Source: Metabacillus flavus (GTDB taxonomy: Bacteria; Bacillota; Bacilli; Bacillales; Bacillaceae). Taken from it: a DNA stretch of 64,000 bases. Under the pieces are notes generated by a model that saw nothing but the letters and a program-made list of their open reading frames with translations, made no database searches and was not told the origin of the DNA. The stretch lies in contig NZ_JAGVRK010000001.1 of NCBI RefSeq assembly GCF_018283675.1, positions 2,790,001 to 2,854,000 on the forward strand, in the 5' to 3' direction. Position numbers and translations under genes: made by a program. Positions 28,567 through 37,059 of the stretch are shown here, in pieces (the first letter of the stretch is position 1; the number at the start of each line of letters is the position of its first letter).

Positions 28567-29586
28567 TTATACATTTAACGGCTTCCTCAGACTAATTGCA
28601 GCAAGATTGACTAAATCCACAACCCTGCAGGAATAGCCCCATTCGTTATCGTACCAGGCCAGAACCTTTACTTTTTTCCCTTCGATGACAATGGTAGAAA
28701 GTCCATCAATAATAGCGGAATGCGGATCTGTATTAAAATCGACCGAAACCAAAGGCTCCGCTGTGAATCGGATGATGCCCTCCATCGGTCCTGAAGCCGC
28801 ATTTGAAAAGGCTTCGTTGATTTCACTTGCTGTTATTTCCCGTTTTAAATCAACGACCAGGTCGACGAGAGATACGTTTGGTGTTGGAACTCGAAGTGAC
28901 ATCCCATGCAGTTTACCTTTTAAATGAGGCAGCACAAGCGAAAGTGCTTTTGCTGCTCCGGTTGTTGTAGGAATAATGGATTGTGCACACGACCGCGCAC
29001 GTCTTAAATCTTTGTGAGGATTATCTATATTCTTCTGGTCATTTGTATATGCATGGACCGTTGTCATCAGTCCGTTCTCAATACCAAACTGCTCGTCAAG
29101 TACCTTTACGACCGGAGCAAGGCAGTTCGTTGTGCAGGATGCATTTGAAATGATTTGATGCTCCTCTTTTAGCATGTGCTCATTGACACCCATAACAATC
29201 GTAACGTCCTCATCTTTGCCGGGAGCAGTCAGGACAACCTTCTTTGCACCGGCAGCAATGTGATCCATCGCTTTGTCCTTCGAATTGAACTTTCCTGTAG
29301 CTTCAATAACGATATCCACATCCAGCTCCCTCCAAGGAAGCATTTTAGGGTCCCGATTGTTAAGCAGAAGGATTTTGTGACCGTTTACAATTAAGTGGTC
29401 ACCAGCTGGAATAACGTCTCCTTCGAATTTCCCGTGGTTTGTATCATATTTAATCAGATGTGCAAGAGTTTCAGCCGGATAGCTCGCATTGATTGCGGCA
29501 ATACGAAAATCTTCACCCATAATCGCCTTGCGAAATACCATCCTGCCTATTCTTCCAAACCCGTTAATGGCTACATTTACGTTCAT
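28567..29586 (-). CDS. gapB: Gluconeogenic glyceraldehyde-3-phosphate dehydrogenase GapB
   Basis: 339 residues. N-terminal Rossmann fold NGFGRIGRMVFRKA; the catalytic cysteine lies in SCTTNCLAPV near residue 152. After strand 2 the sequence reads AAINASYPAETLAHLIKYD, without the Asp that favours NAD, which fits the NADP preference of the GapB type used in gluconeogenesis. B. subtilis gapB is repressed by CcpN on glucose. Two CcpN-type boxes lie upstream at 29608-29618 and 29640-29650. ATG start with GGAAGGGG upstream. Confidence 0.95.
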   Translation of the reverse strand: MNVNVAINGFGRIGRMVFRKAIMGEDFRIAAINASYPAETLAHLIKYDTNHGKFEGDVIPAGDHLIVNGHKILLLNNRDPKMLPWRELDVDIVIEATGKFNSKDKAMDHIAAGAKKVVLTAPGKDEDVTIVMGVNEHMLKEEHQIISNASCTTNCLAPVVKVLDEQFGIENGLMTTVHAYTNDQKNIDNPHKDLRRARSCAQSIIPTTTGAAKALSLVLPHLKGKLHGMSLRVPTPNVSLVDLVVDLKREITASEINEAFSNAASGPMEGIIRFTAEPLVSVDFNTDPHSAIIDGLSTIVIEGKKVKVLAWYDNEWGYSCRVVDLVNLAAISLRKPLNV

Positions 29587-29607
29587 AGTTAATGACCCCT
29601 TCCGCTT

Positions 29608-29618
29608 TGTGCTATACT
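29608..29618 (+). promoter_or_regulatory. CcpN box 1 upstream of gapB
   Basis: TGTGCTATACT matches TRTGHYATAYW, the B. subtilis CcpN consensus as I recall it, at all 11 positions, read on the plus strand. It lies near the expected transcription start of gapB. Confidence 0.8.
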
Positions 29619-29639
29619 AGAAGTGTTAATTATGTAATT

Positions 29640-29650
29640 AGTATATCACA
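29640..29650 (-). promoter_or_regulatory. CcpN box 2 / -10 region of gapB
   Basis: TGTGATATACT on the minus strand matches TRTGHYATAYW at all 11 positions and includes the TATACT -10 hexamer. It is in opposite orientation to box 1, about 21 bp away. Confidence 0.8.
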
Positions 29651-29756
29651 TTTGCGCTTTTTGGAAAGATGAAAACGACTAATTTTCTATAATTTTCATT
29701 CTTTTTAATGGAATAGTCCGGGCTATAAGATGCACAATTGGGTTAAAAGGTAAAGT

Positions 29757-29955
29757 AGGACTGTCCAAAGTACAGTTTTCAAAGCTGCTATCTCTGTTTA
29801 AAATTCGTTTGGTTTTGGCTGATTTCCGCTCAGCCTAACCTTAGTTGTTCTAAATATCTATTATAAAAATACAACCCCCGGAATGCTCATATAACAGCGT
29901 CCCGGGGGTTGCAATTTTAATACATTTCCTCTCAGCAGGACTATTTAGACAGCCC
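29757..29955 (-). repeat. Second, internally deleted copy of the GGGCTGTC element
   Basis: Minus-strand ends GGGCTGTCTA (29946-29955) and GGACAGTCC (29758-29766). Shared inner blocks with the 16.2 kb copy: AGTCCTGC, GAGAGGAAATG, a C5 terminator stem with GAGCATTC, GGTTAGGCTGA, GCGGAAATCAGCCAAAACCA. The GC-rich core is missing, so GGTTAGGCTG joins AGCGGAAATCAGCC directly. The element begins 6 bp after the coaE stop. Confidence 0.7.
29870..29912 (-). terminator. Terminator after coaE, inside the repeat
   Basis: CAACCCCCGGGACGC pairs with GCATTCCGGGGGTTG, followed by TATTTTTATA on the minus strand. It would end the polA-mutM-ytaF-coaE transcript. Confidence 0.85.
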
Positions 29956-29961
29956 TTTCTG

Positions 29962-30564
29962 TTACTCGCTGATTTTCCATTTTCTAAGAATCCCGAGAAG
30001 CTGAACTTCCGTTTCTTCCCTTGTTCCATTGTTATCGAGCACTTCATCTGCAAGTAATTTCTTTTCATCAAGCGGCATTTGCGAATCAATCCGCTGCTGA
30101 GCTTCTTTTTGGGCATAGCCGTTTCTTTTCATCAAACGCTCCAGCTGAGTTTCAGGGGTCACATATACAAGAAGGCTCTTGTCGGCAAAATGGGCGAGCC
30201 TGCTTTCAAAAAGAAGCGGAATATCAAGAATGACCGCTTTGCTGCCTTGCTGTATATATTCATCCCGCTGGCGGATCATTTCTTTTCTGACCTCCGGATG
30301 AACAATCTCATTCAGCATCTTCCTTTTTTCAGGATCAGCAAAAATTTCACTTCCAAGCTTAGCTCTGTCAATCGCACCATCATCCTGCAAAACACGATGG
30401 CCGAAGACTTCAGCAATTCTGCTATAGGCAGGTTTCCCTTGATCGACGGCTTCTTTTGCAATTACATCTGCATCGACAATCGGGAAGCCAAGCTCCTTCA
30501 ATAGGGAGGAAACGGTGCTTTTACCGCTGGCAATACCTCCCGTCAAGCCAATTACTAGTGTCAT
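29962..30564 (-). CDS. coaE: Dephospho-CoA kinase
   Basis: 200 residues. P-loop GLTGGIASGKSTVSSLL at residues 6-22, the DADVIAKEAVDQG substrate segment, and the lid/LLFESRLAHFADKSLLVYV part. It phosphorylates dephospho-CoA, the last step of CoA synthesis. ATG 30564 with AAGGGAG 8 nt upstream. Last gene of polA-mutM-ytaF-coaE, the usual Bacillus order; 14 nt after ytaF. Confidence 0.95.
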   Translation of the reverse strand: MTLVIGLTGGIASGKSTVSSLLKELGFPIVDADVIAKEAVDQGKPAYSRIAEVFGHRVLQDDGAIDRAKLGSEIFADPEKRKMLNEIVHPEVRKEMIRQRDEYIQQGSKAVILDIPLLFESRLAHFADKSLLVYVTPETQLERLMKRNGYAQKEAQQRIDSQMPLDEKKLLADEVLDNNGTREETEVQLLGILRKWKISE

Positions 30565-30578
30565 TTAAATCGTCTCCC

Positions 30579-31220
30579 TTATAGCTTCCAAAAGCCCACA
30601 AAGATTAAGAGAATTCCGGGAAGACAGCTGAATTTTTCAATCCATGACCATTTTGAGAACAGATGGCCTGATTTGATGCCAGCAAGCAGAAAGACGGAAC
30701 TCATTACGGCAGCTGTCACACTCATAACATAAGGCGAAAACCCAAGCAATGCAGCCCCGAAGCCGGCACCAAAAGCATCCAAAGACAATGCAGTCCCCAG
30801 CAGCAGCGCTTCTATCCCGGCAATATGGCCGGAGCCATCCAAATCAGCTGTTGATGGTCTTTTCAATATGTGGATTACAATTCCCAGTGATTTGATTTCC
30901 AGGTTAAAAAGTGTTTTTTCCCGTTCTTCTCTAGTAAGGTCTTTGGAAGGCCTGAAAAATTGGTATAGCACCCATGCTCCGATTCCGATCAAAATGATCC
31001 CGCCCATTCTTTTTGTCCATTCCGGATCAATAAATGAGCTGAGCAAATGGCCAAGCAGCATGGCCGCAAGCAAACTAAAAGCAGAGCATAAAGCAATAAT
31101 GAGCAGTGATTTTATCGGGATTTTCATTTTCTTCAGTCCGTAGCTGAATCCGACAGAAAAACTGTCCAGACTTATGGCAAAAGCCATAATAAAAAGTGAA
31201 ATGGATGTCATATAAGGCAC
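30579..31220 (-). CDS. ytaF: Sporulation membrane protein YtaF
   Basis: 213 residues with six hydrophobic spans, in two halves joined by a basic loop near residues 95-110. Both halves carry the MntP-like signature (AISLDSFSVGFSYG near residue 16; ALSLDAFGAGFGAAL near residue 145). The family is related to manganese efflux MntP, but YtaF itself is only described as a sporulation membrane protein. Start is GTG 31220 or ATG 31211; AAGGGG is 3 or 12 nt away. Between mutM and coaE, as in B. subtilis. Confidence 0.85.
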   Translation of the reverse strand: MPYMTSISLFIMAFAISLDSFSVGFSYGLKKMKIPIKSLLIIALCSAFSLLAAMLLGHLLSSFIDPEWTKRMGGIILIGIGAWVLYQFFRPSKDLTREEREKTLFNLEIKSLGIVIHILKRPSTADLDGSGHIAGIEALLLGTALSLDAFGAGFGAALLGFSPYVMSVTAAVMSSVFLLAGIKSGHLFSKWSWIEKFSCLPGILLIFVGFWKL

Positions 31221-31293
31221 GGGCCCCTTCCGTTCGGTTCTCGTGCATTATATGACATTTGCCCATCAGAAGTGACGTGTTGGAATGAAAGGA

Positions 31294-32145
31294 TTAAGCA
31301 TCAGCACTGACACCCGCGTCAAGCGGCTGGCAGTTCGGACAGTAATGAGTTCCTCTCCCGCCGGTCGTTTTCTTCTCAATAGGAGTTCCGCATTGTTTGC
31401 ACGGCTCTCCTTTTCTTCCATAAACGTAAAGCTTCAGCTGGAACATCCCCATTTTCCCTTGGGAATTGAGATAAGAGCGAATGGTGCTTCCGCCTTGCTC
31501 AACCGCTTCATTAAGCGTTTCAATAATTTTGTCCCTCAGAACGTTTATTTCCTCAATTGATAATTCTTTAGCTGGTTTGTCAGGATGAACACCTGCTCTG
31601 AACAATGCTTCATCCACATATATATTGCCGAGGCCGGTCACGATCCGCTGATCAAGGAGCACGACTTTGATCATCCGATTTGTCCGTGAAAGCTTTTCGG
31701 CTAAATAGTCTCGGGAAAACTCATCCGAAAAGGGTTCAGGACCAAGCTGGGATAAAGGAAGATCCAGCTGCTCTGTTCCTTTTTCAAAAAGATGCATCGT
31801 CCCGAATTTCCTTACGTCATCATATCTCAAATGGGTGCCGTCACTGAAGCGGAAAATTACGTGTGTATGCTTTCCTGCCTCTTCCCCATCCTGGTAAAGC
31901 CCATACTTCCCTTCCATTCGAAGGTGTGAAACCAGGACATAATCATCCAGTGAAAACATAAGAAATTTCCCTCTTCTTCCTATATCCTGAATCGTCTGTC
32001 CCTTTAGCGCATCCTGAAACTGCAGAACATCATCCGGCCGTTTAATCATCTTCGGCCAGCGAACTTCGATTTCCGCGATGGACTTCCCTATTATAAGTTC
32101 AGAAAGTGTTCTTCTGACGGTTTCTACTTCCGGTAATTCAGGCAC
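31294..32145 (-). CDS. mutM: Formamidopyrimidine-DNA glycosylase MutM (Fpg)
   Basis: 283 residues. It removes 8-oxoguanine and ring-opened purines and nicks the abasic site. The catalytic N-terminus PELPEVETVRR must follow the initiator directly, because Pro2 is the nucleophile. This puts the start at GTG 32145, not 6 nt upstream; AAGGA lies 9 nt before it. Further motifs: QGGSTIRSYLN and the C-terminal zinc finger C-x2-C-x16-C-x2-C (CKQCGTP, CPNCQ). 17 nt after polA. Confidence 0.95.
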   Translation of the reverse strand: MPELPEVETVRRTLSELIIGKSIAEIEVRWPKMIKRPDDVLQFQDALKGQTIQDIGRRGKFLMFSLDDYVLVSHLRMEGKYGLYQDGEEAGKHTHVIFRFSDGTHLRYDDVRKFGTMHLFEKGTEQLDLPLSQLGPEPFSDEFSRDYLAEKLSRTNRMIKVVLLDQRIVTGLGNIYVDEALFRAGVHPDKPAKELSIEEINVLRDKIIETLNEAVEQGGSTIRSYLNSQGKMGMFQLKLYVYGRKGEPCKQCGTPIEKKTTGGRGTHYCPNCQPLDAGVSADA

Positions 32146-32162
32146 ATTCACACATCCTTTTA

Positions 32163-34796
32163 CTACTTTGCATCATACCAGGAATCTCCGTAGGCATAAT
32201 CCACTTTTAATGGAACATCCAGCTCAACTGCATGCTCCATGACCTGCGGCACCAGTTTTTTTAGAATTTCGATCTCTTCAGGTGGCGCTTCAAAAATCAG
32301 TTCATCGTGCACTTGAAGAAGGAGATTGGACTGAAGTCCTTGTTCTTCAAGCTCTCTCGCCATATCAATCATTGCTTTTTTAATGATATCAGCAGCACTT
32401 CCCTGGATTGGTGTATTCATTGCTGTCCGCTCTGCAAAGCTGCGAAGGTTAAAGTTACGGCTTGTGATTTCCGGCAAATAGCGTCTGCGCTGCAGCAGGG
32501 TGGAAACATAGCCCTTCTGCTTCGCGTCTCTAACGATATCATCCATATATTCTTTGACCCCATCAAAGCTTTCTAAATAGCGGCTAATAAACTCAGATGC
32601 TTCTTTTCTTGTAATGCCTAGGCTTTGAGAGAGTCCGTAATCACTGATACCGTATACAATGCCGAAGTTTACGGCTTTTGCCTGCCGCCTCATGTTCGAG
32701 GTCACTTCGTCCATTTCCACGTGGAAAACGTCCATGGCAGTCTTCGTGTGAACATCCATGTCATTACGGAACGCTTCCATCAAGTTTTTATCCTGAGCAA
32801 TATGCGCAAGGACTCTCAGTTCAATCTGTGAGTAATCAGCAGCAAAGATCACCCAGCCTTCTTTTGAGGGAACGAACGCCTCACGGATTTTCCGGCCTTC
32901 TTCAAGACGGATAGGGATGTTTTGAAGATTTGGGTCGGTCGAGCTTAGACGGCCGGTCTGGGTAAGAGCCTGATTGAACCGGGTGTGAACTTTATGGGTA
33001 TCCTCGTGAACCACTTTCAAAAGCCCTTCGATATAAGTAGATTGAAGCTTGCCGAGCTGTCTGTATAAAAGAATTTGCTCGACTATTTCATGCCGGTCAG
33101 CAAGCTTTTCAAGAACATCAGCTGACGTTGAATAGCCTGTTTTCGTTTTTTTCACAGGGGGCAGCTCCAATTTTTCGAACAAAATGACTCCCAGTTGCTT
33201 CGGTGAATTAATATTGAAGGACTCTCCGGCAAGACCATGGATTTTATTTTCAAGCGCCTGCAGCTGCTGGGCCAAGTCCGCACCCATTTCCTTCAATTTA
33301 TTCACATCTACTTTGACCCCGATTGCTTCCATCTTACCAAGGATAATCGCAAGCGGCATTTCCAGATCATGATAAAGCTCGTACTGATCATTTTCACGGA
33401 GCTCTTTCTCCAGGACTTTGCTTAGCTTTCTGAGAGCTTCCCCCTTACGGACAAGATGGTCGCCAAGAACGTCATTTTCCGGAAGTTTTCGCTTTGCTCC
33501 TTTACTGTAAACGGATTCATCCGTTCTCGCCCCGCTGATTCCTTTCATCTTGGCGATTCCAGCTACGTCTTCAACCGTTTGGGAGGCATCAAGAATATAA
33601 GAAGCGAGGAGCACATCAAAATCCACTCCGGCTAGCTCAATACCTTTCCATTTCAGGGCGACAATTGATCGTTTAGCGTCAAAAACCGTTTTTCTCATGT
33701 GCTCATTTTCTGCCCATTTTCTGAAAGGGCCGGAATCCATAGCCAGTCCAAAAGGAAGATAATAACGGCCGTTTTCGTTAATAATGGCGAAACCCGCTAT
33801 ATCGCTTCGGTGATAATTTTCATTCCATACCTCAACAACGAAAATGGAATCATCCACAAGCATCTCATCTGTTATTTCCTCAGCAGCAACGAATGGCAGC
33901 TCTTCAATTTCTTCCGGTTCATCTGTTTCAGAACCCGTATCAAATTTATCAATCAGTGTTTTAAAACCAAGTTCTCTGAAAACAGGGAGAACTTCCTGCG
34001 GATTATAGCCGCTGTATAGAATGTCATCAATTGAAATCGTAATGGGTGTATTGAGGTTTATCGTTGCGAGCTCCTTGCTCATTATTGCATCCTCGCGATG
34101 AGTTTCCAGGCGCTCTTTCAGTTTTCCTTTAAGCTGATCAAGCGACTCAAGTACATTTTCAACCGTACCGTACTCTTTCAAAAGTTTAATGGCTGTTTTT
34201 TCGCCGATCCCCTGCACCCCTGGAATGTTATCCGAGCTGTCTCCCATAAGACCCTTCATATCGATGATCTGATCAGGTGTCAGTCCATACTTTTCTTTCA
34301 CAAATTCAGGAGTATAGGAATCAACCTCCGTAATTCCTTTTTTTGTAATAGAAATTGTCACATGCTCGCTTGCAAGCTGAGTTAAATCCTTGTCCCCTGA
34401 AATGACTTTCACTTCAAATCCATCTTCTTCAGCCTGTTTGGATAGGGTCCCGATAATATCATCAGCTTCGTAATTCTCCAGCTGATAACGCGGGATTTTA
34501 TAGACATCCAGCAGTTCGTGGATAAATGGAAACTGCTCTGAGAGCTCCGGCGGAGTCTTTTGTCTGCCGCCCTTATATTCTGAATACGTTTTATGTCTGA
34601 AGGTTGTCTTGCCCGCGTCGAACGCCACAAGCATATGGGTAGGCTGCTCTTCCTCTAAAATTCTCATCAAAATCATGGTGAAGCCATAAACGGCATTCGT
34701 ATGTACACCTTTGTCGTTATTCAGCAGAGGCAATGCGAAAAAAGCCCGGTAAGCAATGCTGTTCCCGTCAATCAGGACTAATTTTTTACTGGCCAA
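32163..34796 (-). CDS. polA: DNA polymerase I
   Basis: 877 residues. Domains: 5'-3' exonuclease at 1-290 (LIDGNSIAYRAFFALP, DAGKTTFRHK, GDKDLTQL), a degenerate 3'-5' exonuclease-like domain at 300-470 lacking the acidic metal ligands, as in other Bacillus Pol I, and the polymerase from 480 with DYSQIELRVLAHIAQD, RRQAKAVNFGIVYGIS and QVHDELIFEAP. Functions in repair and Okazaki fragment processing. TTG start with AAGGAGG 7 nt upstream. First gene of the operon with mutM, ytaF and coaE. Confidence 0.96.
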   Translation of the reverse strand: MASKKLVLIDGNSIAYRAFFALPLLNNDKGVHTNAVYGFTMILMRILEEEQPTHMLVAFDAGKTTFRHKTYSEYKGGRQKTPPELSEQFPFIHELLDVYKIPRYQLENYEADDIIGTLSKQAEEDGFEVKVISGDKDLTQLASEHVTISITKKGITEVDSYTPEFVKEKYGLTPDQIIDMKGLMGDSSDNIPGVQGIGEKTAIKLLKEYGTVENVLESLDQLKGKLKERLETHREDAIMSKELATINLNTPITISIDDILYSGYNPQEVLPVFRELGFKTLIDKFDTGSETDEPEEIEELPFVAAEEITDEMLVDDSIFVVEVWNENYHRSDIAGFAIINENGRYYLPFGLAMDSGPFRKWAENEHMRKTVFDAKRSIVALKWKGIELAGVDFDVLLASYILDASQTVEDVAGIAKMKGISGARTDESVYSKGAKRKLPENDVLGDHLVRKGEALRKLSKVLEKELRENDQYELYHDLEMPLAIILGKMEAIGVKVDVNKLKEMGADLAQQLQALENKIHGLAGESFNINSPKQLGVILFEKLELPPVKKTKTGYSTSADVLEKLADRHEIVEQILLYRQLGKLQSTYIEGLLKVVHEDTHKVHTRFNQALTQTGRLSSTDPNLQNIPIRLEEGRKIREAFVPSKEGWVIFAADYSQIELRVLAHIAQDKNLMEAFRNDMDVHTKTAMDVFHVEMDEVTSNMRRQAKAVNFGIVYGISDYGLSQSLGITRKEASEFISRYLESFDGVKEYMDDIVRDAKQKGYVSTLLQRRRYLPEITSRNFNLRSFAERTAMNTPIQGSAADIIKKAMIDMARELEEQGLQSNLLLQVHDELIFEAPPEEIEILKKLVPQVMEHAVELDVPLKVDYAYGDSWYDAK

Positions 34797-34842
34797 CGTT
34801 CTTCCTCCTTAAAGCGCAAGCGCTAAATATTTCAACAGCAAA

Positions 34843-34906
34843 AAAGCCGCCCTATTCTTCCTCATATTCTACCATGAGTTAACGGGGAAAGAAAAATGGC
34901 GGCTTT
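34843..34906 (-). terminator. Terminator after hflC with the polA promoter region in its loop
   Basis: AAAGCCGCC and GGCGGCTTT form a 9-bp stem, followed by TTTTTGC. The loop of about 45 nt contains TAGAAT with a TG-extended look (GGTAGAAT), which is the best candidate -10 for polA. Confidence 0.65.
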
Positions 34907-34910
34907 CTAT

Positions 34911-35840
34911 TCAGTTTGTCTGCCCGAGCAGGGTTTGAGCATATGGAGAATCAAATGGAATGATGATGACGGTTTCTCCGTCTATTGTCTTCTTATAGGA
35001 CTCCAATGTCCGGTACAGCCCGTAAAATCCCGTGTCAGCCGAGTAGGCTTTGTTATAGATTTTAGCTGCTTCCTGCTCCCCCTGCCCTCTGATGACATCC
35101 GCATCCGACTCTGCTTTTGCGAGGGTTTCCTTCACGAGTTTATCTGCATTGGCAGTTATTCTGTTTTTGTCCGCGTCACCCTTTGACAGATACTCCTGCG
35201 CAGTAGAATCCCGTTCTGAAATCATTCTTGTGTAGACCGATTTTTCATTGGCTTCGGGAAGGTCGGTTCTTTTAATCCTTACATCCGTTACGATGATTCC
35301 ATATTGATCCCGTTCCAGTGAATCATTCACGAGCGCGGTCACTTTGTCATTCAAGCTTCCTCTTGAGGATTTTTCGTCGTTGATAATCTCATCGTAATTC
35401 AGCTGCCCCAATTCTGATCGGATAGAGGAAAAAACGAATTCTGCCATTTTTGCTTCTGCGTTCACCATATTGCGGGCATTGGAAATGAGTTTTTTCGGGT
35501 CTTTGATTTTCCAAACAGCATAATTATCGATAATCATGCGCTTTTTATCCTTTGTGTTAATTTCAGCCTCTTTTACGTCATAGGTCATCTGATATTTCGG
35601 GAGAGAAGAAACACTTTGAACTAGAGGGATTTTCGCATGAAGACCCGGTTTCTCAATTATGTTCACAACTTCTCCGAACTGCCGGACCACTTTGTATTCA
35701 TTTTCCTGCACGATAAAAATGCTGGAGAACAGGACAATCAGAAGCACAGCGCAGATGATTAGAAACAATCCAAAGCGGATGAACTTTGAATAGCCGCCTG
35801 GAATTCTTTCTTTAAAATTTACGATGTTTTCATTGGCCAT
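34911..35840 (-). CDS. hflC: Membrane protease modulator HflC (SPFH family)
   Basis: 309 residues. One N-terminal membrane span (about 22-46: IRFGLFLIICAVLLIVLFSSIFIV), then the SPFH/band 7 domain (VQENEYKVVRQFGEVVNIIEKPGLHAKIPLVQ) and a coiled coil ending in YGLYRTLESYKKTI. In E. coli HflC with HflK forms a large ring that encloses and modulates FtsH. ATG 35840 overlaps the end of hflK by 11 nt. I do not recall this pair at this place in B. subtilis 168. Confidence 0.88.
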   Translation of the reverse strand: MANENIVNFKERIPGGYSKFIRFGLFLIICAVLLIVLFSSIFIVQENEYKVVRQFGEVVNIIEKPGLHAKIPLVQSVSSLPKYQMTYDVKEAEINTKDKKRMIIDNYAVWKIKDPKKLISNARNMVNAEAKMAEFVFSSIRSELGQLNYDEIINDEKSSRGSLNDKVTALVNDSLERDQYGIIVTDVRIKRTDLPEANEKSVYTRMISERDSTAQEYLSKGDADKNRITANADKLVKETLAKAESDADVIRGQGEQEAAKIYNKAYSADTGFYGLYRTLESYKKTIDGETVIIIPFDSPYAQTLLGQTN

Positions 35841-36822
35841 CTTTTTTGCCGCTCCCTTCTTCTGAAGCTTTCGGTACAGCTGGCTGCTGGGCAGCTTGTG
35901 AACCTTTGGAAGGATCGATTAGCGGCAGGTATTTCATTGTATTGCCATCATCCTTCATAATGTAAATTTGCGCGTTCGGCAAAACCTGGTCGATCGTCTC
36001 AAGAATCAAACGCTTTTGAGTAAGCTCCTTGGCGTTTTTGTATTCAGCGAATAAAGCGTTGAATTTAGAGGTTTCACCTATTGCCTTCTGAATACGTGCG
36101 GTTTTATCCCCCTGTGCTTTAGAGATGATGGCATCCTTTTCTCCAAGTGCTTCTTCTCTTTTTTGATTTTCATATTTCTTTGCTTCATTTATTTTTGTAT
36201 TCATCGTTTCCCTGGCGTCCGTTACATTTGTAAACGATTTTCTGACTTCCTCATTCGGCAAATCCACATCCTGAAGCTTAACCGCTAAAATCGAAATCCC
36301 AATATCATATTTAGCCATCAGTTCTCCTAAGAGCTCCTGCACTTCCTTTTCAATGTCCGCTTTTCCTGAAGTAAGCGCGTCATCTATTTTTGAGCTTCCA
36401 ATGATGCTTCTTAAAGAAGAAGATGTGGAATCATACAGGATTTCTTCCGGTTCTTCTGAAGCGAATAAAAATTTCTTAGGATCAGAGATTTTCCACTGAA
36501 CGACCATGTCGGCTAGAACAATGTTCTCATCACCCGTAATCATTTTAGTTTCTGCAGGGAAATCTTTTACATCGCCATCTTTTTCCTCATAGCCAAATTG
36601 CAGACTGAATGTCTCTTTAGAAAGTTTCTCAACCTTTTGAATCGGCCAAGGCCACTTTACGTGCAAACCTGATTCTGTAACCGTATCCTGAACTTCTCCC
36701 AATGTCATAATGACAGCCTGATCGGACTCGTCAACTGTAAACCAAGTGGTAAATGCAAGGATAATAGCTATCACAATTACGGCAGCAAGTCCTGTCAGTG
36801 TGTACAATCGTTTGAGTGTCAT
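35830..36822 (-). CDS. hflK: Membrane protease modulator HflK (SPFH family)
   Basis: 330 residues. N-terminal membrane span at about residues 8-28 (LTGLAAVIVIAIILAFTTWF), SPFH domain (TVDESDQAVIMTLGEVQDTV ... GLHVKWPWPIQKVEKLSKETFSLQFG), coiled coil, and a Gln/Pro/Lys-rich tail (SQAAQQPAVPKASEEGSGKK). The partner of HflC. ATG with GGGGGG about 9 nt upstream. The first gene of a two-gene operon. Confidence 0.88.
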   Translation of the reverse strand: MTLKRLYTLTGLAAVIVIAIILAFTTWFTVDESDQAVIMTLGEVQDTVTESGLHVKWPWPIQKVEKLSKETFSLQFGYEEKDGDVKDFPAETKMITGDENIVLADMVVQWKISDPKKFLFASEEPEEILYDSTSSSLRSIIGSSKIDDALTSGKADIEKEVQELLGELMAKYDIGISILAVKLQDVDLPNEEVRKSFTNVTDARETMNTKINEAKKYENQKREEALGEKDAIISKAQGDKTARIQKAIGETSKFNALFAEYKNAKELTQKRLILETIDQVLPNAQIYIMKDDGNTMKYLPLIDPSKGSQAAQQPAVPKASEEGSGKKDGQ

Positions 36823-36931
36823 CCGCTTTGCCCCCCTATATCTTTGTATACCTTACTTACGTTTATGTATCTTTAAAGTTTCATATTATGGAAATTTAAG
36901 AAAAAGGAGGAAAGCCGGATTATGGATGGAC

Positions 36932-36966
36932 AAAAAAAAGGGACGAAAGCAGATTTGCTTTCGTCC
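36932..36966 (-). terminator. Terminator after phoR
   Basis: GGACGAAAGCA and TGCTTTCGTCC, 4-nt loop, then TTTTTTTT on the minus strand. About 100 bp after phoR. Confidence 0.85.
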
Positions 36967-37059
36967 TAAAGATTGGCTCCTTGGATGAAGGGGTTTTCAT
37001 CTATTATATTATCAGGGATATGTTAAGTAAGAATAAATACCTTGTAAAGGTATTGTAAA

